Assembly: GCA_002365595.1 (NCBI GenBank)
Contig: DFAM01000015.1
Span: 21,999 to 39,608 of the forward strand
Direction: 5' to 3'
Origin: Acinetobacter sp. UBA3106
GTDB lineage: Bacteria > Pseudomonadota > Gammaproteobacteria > Pseudomonadales > Moraxellaceae
DNA: 17,610 bases
A model generated the notes under the pieces. It ran no database searches. It saw only the letters and a list, made by a program, of their open reading frames with translations, and was not told the DNA's origin. A program made the translations under genes and the position numbers. How positions within the stretch are numbered: the first letter of the stretch is position 1; each line of letters starts with the position of its first letter. This document shows positions 1 to 5,972 of this stretch, piece after piece.

Positions 1-23
1 GTTTCTGTTTCTGTTTCTGTTGC
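1..23. repeat. Hexanucleotide tandem repeat (GTTTCT)n at the window edge
   Basis: Three full GTTTCT units (ACAGAA-type on the coding strand) plus a partial one are visible. They encode a Thr-Glu dipeptide repeat in the edge gene. The unit is six bases, so changes in copy number would lengthen or shorten the protein without breaking the frame. The full length of the array is outside the window. Confidence 0.55.
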
Positions 24-143
24 GGTATATTTTTGTTGATCAGCCCCAGTTTCAGCTGAATTTGACCAGCTGACAGTCGACATGAGTCCAGAGATCAACA
101 CACATAACAGGGGTCTTATTAGAGATAATTGTTTTTGCCGCAT
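1..143 (-). CDS. Exported protein of unknown function, N-terminal part only (cut by window edge)
   Basis: An open frame starts with ATG at 143 and runs off the left edge after 47 codons. The start has a basic n-region (MRQKQ), a hydrophobic stretch (LIRPLLCVLISGLMSTVSW) and small residues (SNSA) that would suit signal peptidase I cleavage near residues 31-34, so the product is probably exported. The visible mature part begins ETGADQQKY and then enters a Thr-Glu repeat (TATETETET). An in-frame stop lies upstream and no other start is available in between, so this ATG is well supported, although the Shine-Dalgarno sequence is weak. It lies 85 bp downstream of the 494-aa gene on the same strand and may be cotranscribed with it. 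I do not recognise the family, and most of the protein is outside the window. Confidence 0.6.
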   Translation of the reverse strand, partial: MRQKQLSLIRPLLCVLISGLMSTVSWSNSAETGADQQKYTATETETE

Positions 144-228
144 ATCGGTGATCTTACATTGTCTGATGATGACTAGTCTGGTAAAAAATCACCCTAAAAA
201 GCAATAGTTTGCTACAAAAAATAAAAAC

Positions 229-1713
229 TTAATCTGAAATATGTTTTTGAATCTCTTTATATAATTCCCGGCAATCAATCGGGGACTTGAATTGGCTAAT
301 TATCATCTGAATCATTTGCCAGCTGATGCCATGGTGACGTTCTAACAGGAAATAAGGATAAGCCGATTCAGTCGGTGAAAGGGTTAAACGTTTTTGTCCA
401 TGAATAAGCCGTATTTTTTGCCGTTCTTTAAGTAAAAGCAGCGGTGTTTTAATATCAGCGGCACTTTCATCAAATTGAATGATTTTTTGGGTTTGAATCA
501 GTTGTGCGGGAATAAAGGGCATATAGTTTTCATCAGTCCAGATGCAAACGGCCTTATGGGTATAGACATCAAATAGAGACTCCATCCGGTTAAAGTGGTC
601 CATCCAGTCTATCCAGCAAATCTTCTTTATTGCAGCCAGGGCATGCTGGTCAGCAGCGTTGAATAACTGCATGAATTGCATGGCCTGCATCTGGTTTTCT
701 GCACCCAATAATGCCAAATATTTAATGAAATGACCTTGCTGATTAATCTGTTCTGCCAGATAAATAGGTTGATGCTGCCAGTTTTCGATGCCTGCACCAT
801 GTAGCAGTAAATCGATATGTTGATCAATTTCCGGAAGATCGGGAATCGCTAAACGATAGAGCTGTTGTAGGGATGCATCTTCGTTATTTAGCGATTGAAT
901 ATGAGCTACATATTGATTGAGTTGCAGCGTCTCTGGAGTATTTTTGATTATATGAGGCTGATCTGCACTGTTTTTTACATTGGCTTGGGCAAGAGCTGAA
1001 GCTGTACTCGACGGATTAGGCTCTGTAACTACAGCGGACTGTTCTTGAGACCACTCCGGCAGCTGGCTTTGCTGCATAGAGATATCTGTTGCTGGCGAAT
1101 TCTGAACAGAACACACCTCAGCTATGGATGAATCAATAGAATTGAATTCTTTATTTTGAGCAATGGTTTCAAGCGTATCATCAGATGTAGCTAGACTTTT
1201 CTCGGTTAAAGTTTTCGCTATATTTTGTGCAATCAGATCTTGTATTTGTCTGATTTCCTGATCCGTTTTTAGGCAGCCATAGTTCTGCTGTTGTTGTAGC
1301 ATCCAGTGATAGGCATCATCCAAATCGCCCCATCCGCTAATCAAGGCCATACGATTTGGTGCAGGAATTAACCAGATTTGCCAACCTTCTTGAGGATCAT
1401 ACAAAATTGCCCAACCAGAATCCGGATATTGATAAAGAGCTGATTTTAGAGCTTTATCTTGCTGAAATGCACCGCGAAAAGAGAGTTGAAACAAGCTTTG
1501 AGCAGCGAAATCTCGAACAGCTTTTTCAGGTTGGGTGTGGAATTTAAATTTAAAAATCTGTTTTTTAAAAATGGGTTCATCGCATAAAGCAAAAATTTCT
1601 TTTACCCGGGCTTTTGACCGGGCAATTTCAAAGAAGGATAAGGAACGTTGTTCCAATCCATCGAGGAGTTGATGTAATTCTTTAATCAGCTTGGCTTTTT
1701 CTAAGACATTCAT
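229..1713 (-). CDS. Hypothetical 494-aa protein of unknown function
   Basis: The ATG at 1713 is preceded by a good Shine-Dalgarno sequence (AGAAGGAAGG), so the start is firm. There is no signal peptide or membrane segment, and the protein is predicted to be cytoplasmic. Three parts are visible. Residues ~1-155 are helical then tryptophan-rich (WAILYDPQEGWQIWLIP), a folded-looking domain. Residues ~165-265 are a Ser/Thr/Gln/Asn-rich, low-complexity linker. Residues ~265-494 are a second folded-looking domain with many aromatic residues, including WIDWMDHFNR and, near the end, KIRLIHGQKRL and YPYFLLERHHGISWQ. The IHGQKRL segment vaguely recalls ParB-type IHG-x-x-R motifs, but this is too short to carry a call. 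It starts 15 bp after the stop of the small upstream gene, so the two probably form an operon. I cannot name a family or function. Confidence 0.8.
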   Translation of the reverse strand: MNVLEKAKLIKELHQLLDGLEQRSLSFFEIARSKARVKEIFALCDEPIFKKQIFKFKFHTQPEKAVRDFAAQSLFQLSFRGAFQQDKALKSALYQYPDSGWAILYDPQEGWQIWLIPAPNRMALISGWGDLDDAYHWMLQQQQNYGCLKTDQEIRQIQDLIAQNIAKTLTEKSLATSDDTLETIAQNKEFNSIDSSIAEVCSVQNSPATDISMQQSQLPEWSQEQSAVVTEPNPSSTASALAQANVKNSADQPHIIKNTPETLQLNQYVAHIQSLNNEDASLQQLYRLAIPDLPEIDQHIDLLLHGAGIENWQHQPIYLAEQINQQGHFIKYLALLGAENQMQAMQFMQLFNAADQHALAAIKKICWIDWMDHFNRMESLFDVYTHKAVCIWTDENYMPFIPAQLIQTQKIIQFDESAADIKTPLLLLKERQKIRLIHGQKRLTLSPTESAYPYFLLERHHGISWQMIQMIISQFKSPIDCRELYKEIQKHISD

Positions 1714-1728
1714 GCGCTGACCTTCCTT

Positions 1729-1908
1729 CTAGAGATGCTTTTGGGCTTTTTCTAGATAACTTGCCAATACGATATTGATCGCAAGTTCAAGTAATTTATA
1801 TTCTGCAGACGTGGGCTGAGAGTAATGTTCTGCAAGTACGATCAATTTATCAATTTTGACCGTTTGCGGAGGAATCTTGCCTTGGATTAGCGCTTGAAGT
1901 TCTTGCAT
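1729..1908 (-). CDS. Small helical protein of unknown function (59-61 aa)
   Basis: This short frame lies just upstream of the 494-aa gene, with 15 bp between stop and start, so it is probably the first gene of that operon. The product is predicted to be almost entirely helical and cytoplasmic, with no signal peptide (LQALIQGKIPP, LIVLAEHYSQP, LLELAINIVLASYLEKA). Start choice is uncertain. I chose the ATG at 1908, but a GTG at 1914 would add two residues, and neither has a clear Shine-Dalgarno sequence. It is real rather than random mainly because of the tight spacing and the plausible amphipathic helices. No family is recognised. Confidence 0.6.
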   Translation of the reverse strand: MQELQALIQGKIPPQTVKIDKLIVLAEHYSQPTSAEYKLLELAINIVLASYLEKAQKHL

Positions 1909-1914
1909 AGGCAC

Positions 1915-2190
1915 ACTTTTTTATAAATTGAATTATTTATTTAATTCTTTTGATTATATGTATTTAGCAAAAAAAAGCATGAAAAAAAATGTCAGTTTTT
2001 GAGCATTTATAGACATAATTCGCAAAAAATGTAAATTTTAAATAAAAAATGAACAATTTTTTAGGAGGATGGCAGGAAATATTGTGATTAGGTTTTAGCT
2101 GTTCTGTCATTTTTATCATAAAAGGATGAAATGACAGATCGAAGTAGGTGTTGTACTTGAGCATAAGCTTGAAAAATAAACTGCTGATTG
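1915..2190. other. AT-rich intergenic stretch without a supported gene
   Basis: This stretch lies between the left-hand minus-strand operon and the terminator at 2200-2233. It is strongly AT-rich with several A tracts and should contain the promoter of the operon. I could not pick out a convincing -35/-10 pair. An open frame on the minus strand here (1964-2164) has no ribosome binding site and an implausible composition. Confidence 0.4.
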
Positions 2191-2199
2191 ATGAACATA

Positions 2200-2233
2200 A
2201 AAAACCAGACCAAGCGAACCAGGTCTGGTTTTT
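2200..2233 (-). terminator. Bidirectional rho-independent terminator
   Basis: A perfect inverted repeat is present: AAAAACCAGACC (2200-2211) and GGTCTGGTTTTT (2222-2233), with a 10-base loop. It has A/T tails on both sides. It lies 20 bp after the stop of the small secreted protein gene (2253-2444), which it should terminate. Confidence 0.85.
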
Positions 2234-2252
2234 TATTGACTGTTAGAGTCGA

Positions 2253-2444
2253 TTAGGCAGCTGTTTTAGAAACAGTCACACTCTCAACTACAGCTTCAGC
2301 AGCAGGTGCTTTTTGTTCAGCATTCAAGCTTTCAGCCGCTTTTTTAACAGGAAAATCTGGAATATACACAATTTGAGCAGAAACATGGGCAGAGCAAGCC
2401 ACCACAGCAATAGCCACAAGAGATTTAATCACGTTCATCATCAT
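2253..2444 (-). CDS. Small exported protein of unknown function (63 aa)
   Basis: The frame opens with three consecutive ATG codons (2444, 2441, 2438). An AAAGGAAA ribosome binding site abuts the first, so translation may well begin at the second or third. The product has a clear signal peptide (MNVIKSLVAIAVVACSAHVSA) with predicted cleavage before QIVYIPDF. That leaves a mature peptide of about 40 residues rich in Ala, Glu and Val (KAAESLNAEQKAPAAEAVVES). The predicted destination is the periplasm or the outside. A strong terminator follows directly, so this is a stand-alone gene. Small Ala/Glu-rich exported proteins of this type are common and largely uncharacterised in Acinetobacter, and I cannot assign a role. 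Confidence 0.75.
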   Translation of the reverse strand: MMMNVIKSLVAIAVVACSAHVSAQIVYIPDFPVKKAAESLNAEQKAPAAEAVVESVTVSKTAA

Positions 2445-2681
2445 TTTCCTTTAGTGAAAGGATATCTGGGTCATTAAAAAATCAACCAGACAAGGAGAGA
2501 AATAAAAAATAAATTTCATGTGAATGATATCAAGAAGTGATCAATTAAAGTAAGCTTTGGGAGGCAAAAAAAGATGAACGGTGAGTTTAAAATATTATAT
2601 AAATCATATGTTTAGAGTTTTTGCTCTAAGACAGACTGCCAGTTAGCAATCTGTCTTAACTGCTTTGAAAATATATAAAAA

Positions 2682-2897
2682 TTATCCTGCATGGTATTTA
2701 TTTTGGTATTTTTTTTCGTAAACTTTTCCAGCGACACCTCCAATAAGGGCACCACTAAACGTACCAAAAACGGGTAATACACTACCAGCAACTGCGCCAA
2801 TCAGGACTCCTTTTAGGGTAGGTGAAAGAGGAGATTTTGTGGATGTACTTTGTTCAGGGCGAGTATCCACCATAGGATCTTGTGTTTCAGTATTCAT
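2682..2897 (-). CDS. Small glycine-zipper membrane protein (71 aa)
   Basis: I placed the start at ATG 2897, with AGAGG 7 bases upstream. The frame is open further upstream to 3017, but that part lacks a ribosome binding site and looks non-coding. The product has a polar N-terminus (MNTETQDPMVDTRPEQ) and then a Gly/Ala-rich hydrophobic segment at residues ~30-58 with GxxxG-type spacing (GVLIGAVAGSVLPVFGTFSG, then GGVAG). It ends in a basic tail (KVYEKKYQNKYHAG). This matches the general form of glycine-zipper proteins, which pack helices in membranes. It has no cleavable signal peptide. A role in envelope stress is sometimes seen for such proteins but is not shown here. Confidence 0.65.
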   Translation of the reverse strand: MNTETQDPMVDTRPEQSTSTKSPLSPTLKGVLIGAVAGSVLPVFGTFSGALIGGVAGKVYEKKYQNKYHAG

Positions 2898-3097
2898 ATT
2901 TACCTCTATAATTTTCATGATTAGGAACTCAGATATTCCGCATATTAGCCTAGCGAATTGCGTATTTAATTGTGTCCTAGCCTTGTATAGATAAGTTGTA
3001 TTTTGTAAGGACTTCAAAGCAAATATGGGTATTGTGACCCAGCTGTAAGTTTTTGCGCTGTAATGTTAAAACTCACTTTTTTGTTTAGAAAATATCC

Positions 3098-3103
3098 TAT
3101 GAT
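3098..3103 (+). promoter_or_regulatory. Probable -10 box for the dodecin gene
   Basis: A near-consensus TATGAT lies 35 bp upstream of the dodecin ATG. There is no convincing -35 hexamer at the right distance, only a T-rich stretch, so the assignment is tentative. Confidence 0.35.
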
Positions 3104-3138
3104 CTGAACTCAAAATAATAAACCCTGAGGTGAAAACA

Positions 3139-3339
3139 ATGGCTATCGCAAAAGTGGTTGAGGTTAATTCAAGCAGTAATAAAAGTTTTGAGGATGCTAT
3201 TCAAACTGGAATAGAGAAAGTCACCGAAACTGTTAAAAACGTACAGGGTGCATGGATTAACGAACAAAAAGTGGTGATTAAGGACAACAAAATTATAGAA
3301 TATCGGGTGAATTTAAAAATTAGCTTCTTAGTTGATTAA
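3139..3339 (+). CDS. Dodecin family flavin-binding protein
   Basis: The 66-residue product matches the bacterial dodecin pattern throughout: AIAKVVEVNSSSNKSFEDAI, then TVKNVQGAWINEQKVVI, then YRVNLKISFLVD. Dodecins are small soluble proteins that form hollow dodecamers and store or buffer flavins, FMN in many bacterial members, with an aromatic residue stacking on the isoalloxazine ring. The Trp at residue 39, in the GAW segment, sits where that residue is expected. The length is typical. I chose ATG 3139, with GAGGTG 8 bases upstream. A GTG at 3130 lies inside the ribosome binding site and would give an unusual extension. The gene is monocistronic, ending at the hairpin at 3369-3395. The function in flavin homeostasis is inferred from the family. 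Confidence 0.93.
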   Translation: MAIAKVVEVNSSSNKSFEDAIQTGIEKVTETVKNVQGAWINEQKVVIKDNKIIEYRVNLKISFLVD

Positions 3340-3368
3340 ATTGCATAGAGAAATAAATTTTAAGATAA

Positions 3369-3395
3369 AAAAATCCCCAACATCTGGGGATTTTT
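3369..3395. terminator. Bidirectional terminator between dodecin and FrnE-like gene
   Basis: A perfect 11-bp stem, AAAAATCCCCA (3369-3379) with TGGGGATTTTT (3385-3395), encloses a 5-base loop. It sits between two convergent genes and has suitable tails for both. Confidence 0.88.
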
Positions 3396-3425
3396 ATTGC
3401 CTTTCTTTACTTAAGATTGCTGTGC

Positions 3426-4139
3426 TTAAGACTTTGGCTTATTTTCCGGAAGATCGCAGTTATCTTCTTTACAGATTGCACTGTCTTCAGCAGCAATGTT
3501 GTCTTGTTGAGGTGCTTCCAGTGCTTTTTTCATCACCTGTAAAAACACTTCACGTGGCTGTGCACCCGCAAGTGCGATACGCTGATCAAAAACAAAGAAA
3601 GGTACGCCAGTCACTTTCAACTGATCACGTGCCACTTCTTCATCGAATTTGACAAAATCTGCAAATTCTTCTGAATTGAGCACATCATCCACTTCAACCG
3701 GATTTAAGCCGATGCGTGCTGCGACATCTTCCAGCGTTTCACGTTCACCAATGGCTAAACCTTGGGTCATATAGCTATAGAAAAAAGCTTCTTTAGCTTC
3801 AGAACCCAAACCTTTGCTTTGTGCCAAATGAATAATACGGTGGGCATTAAAAGTATTGCCTGAGTTGGCATTTTCCCAGTTGAACTGAATGCCTTCTTCT
3901 GCCGCCATCGCGGCAATATTGCGCTGCATTTCTTCGACTTCAGTCACACTACGTCCGTATTTTTGCGCGAGACGTTCAGAGTTGGATACCTCTTGGCGAA
4001 CAGGAGCCTCTGGGTCAAGTTCATAACTATGCCAATGGATTTCAAGTTCTATACCGGCCTGTTCAGCAGCAGCTTCCAGACGTTTTTTACCAATATAGCA
4101 AAATGGGCAAACCACATCTGACCAAATATCTACGCGCAT
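3426..4139 (-). CDS. DsbA-family thiol oxidoreductase, FrnE-like
   Basis: This 237-residue protein is a thioredoxin-fold DsbA family member of the FrnE/2-hydroxychromene-2-carboxylate isomerase-like group. The active-site motif CPFC (Cys11-Cys14) follows the first strand (MRVDIWSDVVCPFC). The long helical insertion is at residues ~50-150, with FNAHRIIHLAQ, a segment conserved in this group. The cis-proline loop is TGVPFFVFD. There is no signal peptide, so it is predicted to act in the cytoplasm, unlike true DsbA. Near the C-terminus a second pair of cysteines occurs as C-x4-C (CKEDNC, Cys223 and Cys228). A comparable extra cysteine pair is, as far as I recall, a feature of Deinococcus FrnE. 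A role in thiol redox control or disulfide isomerisation is inferred; the natural substrate is unknown. The gene is divergent from the 4320 gene and ends at the shared terminator. Confidence 0.88.
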   Translation of the reverse strand: MRVDIWSDVVCPFCYIGKKRLEAAAEQAGIELEIHWHSYELDPEAPVRQEVSNSERLAQKYGRSVTEVEEMQRNIAAMAAEEGIQFNWENANSGNTFNAHRIIHLAQSKGLGSEAKEAFFYSYMTQGLAIGERETLEDVAARIGLNPVEVDDVLNSEEFADFVKFDEEVARDQLKVTGVPFFVFDQRIALAGAQPREVFLQVMKKALEAPQQDNIAAEDSAICKEDNCDLPENKPKS

Positions 4140-4246
4140 GAGAGTTCTCTTATCTTTTCTTGCCTATATTGATGGGGATTCGGATCAAAATTTAAAGCAT
4201 CAATACTGAATAAAAACCGAGAGAGCGGGAAAGGCTTTATGTAGCT

Positions 4247-4264
4247 TTTGTTTGAAAAACAAAC
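4247..4264. promoter_or_regulatory. Small inverted repeat in the divergent promoter region
   Basis: The sequence TTTGTTTGAAAAACAAAC contains two overlapping hairpin registers (GTTTG/CAAAC and TTTGTTT/AAACAAA). It lies about 55 bp upstream of the 4320 start, in the 180-bp gap shared with the FrnE-like gene. It could be an operator for either gene, but AT-rich DNA produces such repeats readily. Confidence 0.25.
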
Positions 4265-4319
4265 GATTGAAATCAAAACGAGTTATGATATTGAAAAGAC
4301 CGTCTAGCGGAGTGCTCAT

Positions 4320-5069
4320 ATGCCGAGAATTTTTCTCATTTTAGGATTGGCAACATGTACTGTATTTGGCTGGTTGTTTTACCAGTATTCCGTCCAGCAA
4401 AAAGAGCTTGGTCAGGTACATGAGTACCAAGCCGTATTATATGAAAAAGCTGAACTGATTTATCAGCAGGCCCAAGACTGGTCTAAACCGATCGAGGTTA
4501 ATGTCTCGGATAATCGTTTGCAGGGCGATTATAAAGTGATGGCAGATTTCGTACTGAGTGAAATGATTCAAAATGCTGAAGCCAGGAATCAGTATTTACG
4601 TGAACTGAAAGAGATTCACTGGGATCAGTTTTTAAATATTGACCGCTTGGATAAAGATCGCAAGCAAAAATATGTAGAAACCGAGCAGATGTTACAGCAA
4701 GCGCATCTACTGGCAAACCGCTATCAGCAACAAACCACACAACGGGAAGAGAATGCCTTAGCCCGGGCGAAACAGTTATCCATTAAATCGCATCTTCGAC
4801 ATCAATTAATCGACAGCCTTAGGGAAAGCCGCGATAGCGATCAGACTCATGCGCTATTTGCCTTGGAGCTACAGATATTAAATAAGGCGGACGCTTTATT
4901 TCAGATTCTTAGAAACAATAAATGGCAGAAAAAGAACAAGACTTTTCTTTTTTATCAGGATCAGCCGATCAAGCAGTTCAATAAGCTGTATAAGCAGATT
5001 TTACAGTTAAATGCAGAAATGGAAAAAATTAAAACACAAAATCGTCAGGCTGTTGAGCAGCGTTTATAA
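4320..5069 (+). CDS. Membrane-anchored helical protein of unknown function (249 aa)
   Basis: ATG 4320 is preceded by GGAG 8 bases upstream. Residues ~3-22 (RIFLILGLATCTVFGWLFYQ) form one hydrophobic segment after a single Arg, with no clear cleavage site. It is predicted to be an N-terminal anchor in the inner membrane, with the rest in the periplasm. The rest is highly charged and almost wholly helical, rich in Gln, Glu, Lys and Arg, with coiled-coil-like stretches around residues 115-150 (KYVETEQMLQQAHLLANRYQ) and 215-248 (LYKQILQLNAEMEKIKTQ). The form resembles accessory or scaffold proteins, but no family motif is recognised. It appears to be a single-gene unit, with no obvious terminator after it. 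Confidence 0.75.
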   Translation: MPRIFLILGLATCTVFGWLFYQYSVQQKELGQVHEYQAVLYEKAELIYQQAQDWSKPIEVNVSDNRLQGDYKVMADFVLSEMIQNAEARNQYLRELKEIHWDQFLNIDRLDKDRKQKYVETEQMLQQAHLLANRYQQQTTQREENALARAKQLSIKSHLRHQLIDSLRESRDSDQTHALFALELQILNKADALFQILRNNKWQKKNKTFLFYQDQPIKQFNKLYKQILQLNAEMEKIKTQNRQAVEQRL

Positions 5070-5531
5070 ATATTGGGATGACCTCCAGCTGAGCAGATCG
5101 GAATTGGATATCTCAAAGAATACGCTAAACAACTTTAAGTTTTGATCTTGCTCATTTAGTAGCATCTATATGTTTTTATTCATATAAAAAGTGAATCAAA
5201 CCGATTTAACCCATGATCTGGATGCATGTAGTGTTTCTAGAATTTTACTTGTCTCAAGTTAGGGTGCAAAGAAGCGGGATTTAAATTCCTTGATGGTCTA
5301 TCAATCATATGGTCTCGGTTAATATCTATAGAATTACAAGTAGAGCAAATGATCTTCGCCAGTAAATTCAAGATTTTAAAAAAAAGATTATTTGTGTGAT
5401 TTATTAATCAATATATAAATAATTTGTGATTATTTTAATGAAATTTAAAGATAAGTGGTTGAAATTGTAATATTTAATGGTGCTATTTTAAAAAATTACA
5501 TAGTTTCATGTGCAATGTAGAAGGTAATGCT
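5070..5531. other. Long AT-rich intergenic region, 462 bp, no gene seen
   Basis: All six frames are short and broken here. The right half (from about 5370) is very AT-rich and leads into the exported-protein gene, so it likely carries that gene's promoter. The left half has a more coding-like composition but no usable frame. I see no tRNA, no clear hairpin terminator for the 4320 gene, and no repeat pair. It may be a decayed gene or an insertion scar. Confidence 0.4.
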
Positions 5532-5924
5532 ATGAAAAAAATCGGTTTTTTCATATTCATAATTTTAGTTATGAGTATGACGACATCGGTCATGGCTCGC
5601 TTCTATTCTTCAGCTAGTCTGCAAAGTTTAGATGATGAGGCCTTGGCCTGGATTTTAGGTCAAGATAACTCAATACAAACGGCGACGGATGCGCATCATT
5701 CATATGGAAATAGAACAATTGAAATCTTGAATCAATGGGTTGATCGTGAAATCAGTGAAGATTTGAATCAATTCAACAGTATGTTTTATATTAATGAAAG
5801 AGGAGCTACTGTTTTGCAGATCAAGCGTGGTGTGGTGAGGATAGGAATTCTGGAATTTTCCTTAACCATTAATGGGCTCATGGACATGGGCAATGCAATC
5901 GCTGATCAGATCAAATTTGATTAA
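5532..5924 (+). CDS. Exported protein of unknown function (130 aa) with LDDEAL...GQ motif
   Basis: I chose ATG 5532, with AAGG 7 bases upstream, because it begins a textbook signal peptide (MKKIGFFIFIILVMSMTTSV). A start at 5508 would put eight polar residues before it. Cleavage is predicted after VMA, giving a mature protein that begins RFYSSASLQSLDDEALAWIL. The LQSLDDEAL-x4-GQ segment is a pattern I associate with the mature N-termini of a group of exported Acinetobacter and Pseudomonas proteins, some annotated as pilus-related (Fil-type). The remainder has short amphipathic strands and helices (VLQIKRGVVRIGILEFSLTI). The gene ends at a strong terminator. The function is unknown and the Fil-type link is only a motif resemblance. 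Confidence 0.72.
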   Translation: MKKIGFFIFIILVMSMTTSVMARFYSSASLQSLDDEALAWILGQDNSIQTATDAHHSYGNRTIEILNQWVDREISEDLNQFNSMFYINERGATVLQIKRGVVRIGILEFSLTINGLMDMGNAIADQIKFD

Positions 5925-5936
5925 CCATAGAGTCAA

Positions 5937-5962
5937 AAAAAACGCCCCAAGGGGCGTTTTTT
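5937..5962. terminator. Bidirectional terminator between exported-protein gene and CoA-transferase
   Basis: A strong GC hairpin, AAAAAACGCCC (5937-5947) with GGGCGTTTTTT (5952-5962), has a tetraloop CAAG. It serves both convergent genes. Confidence 0.92.
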
Positions 5963-5972
5963 AGATTACTAA

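Noticed and set aside
1964..2164. 66-aa minus-strand frame rich in Phe, Lys and Cys
   Set aside because: No ribosome binding site, composition typical of translated AT-rich spacer, and no recognisable pattern.
2898..3017. N-terminal extension of the glycine-zipper gene up to 3017
   Set aside because: The ATG at 2897 has a proper AGAGG site, whereas the extension has none and reads like spacer DNA.
5100..5500. Possible decayed gene or mobile element remnant in the AT-rich gap
   Set aside because: No terminal inverted repeats, target duplications or recognisable protein fragments were found in any frame.
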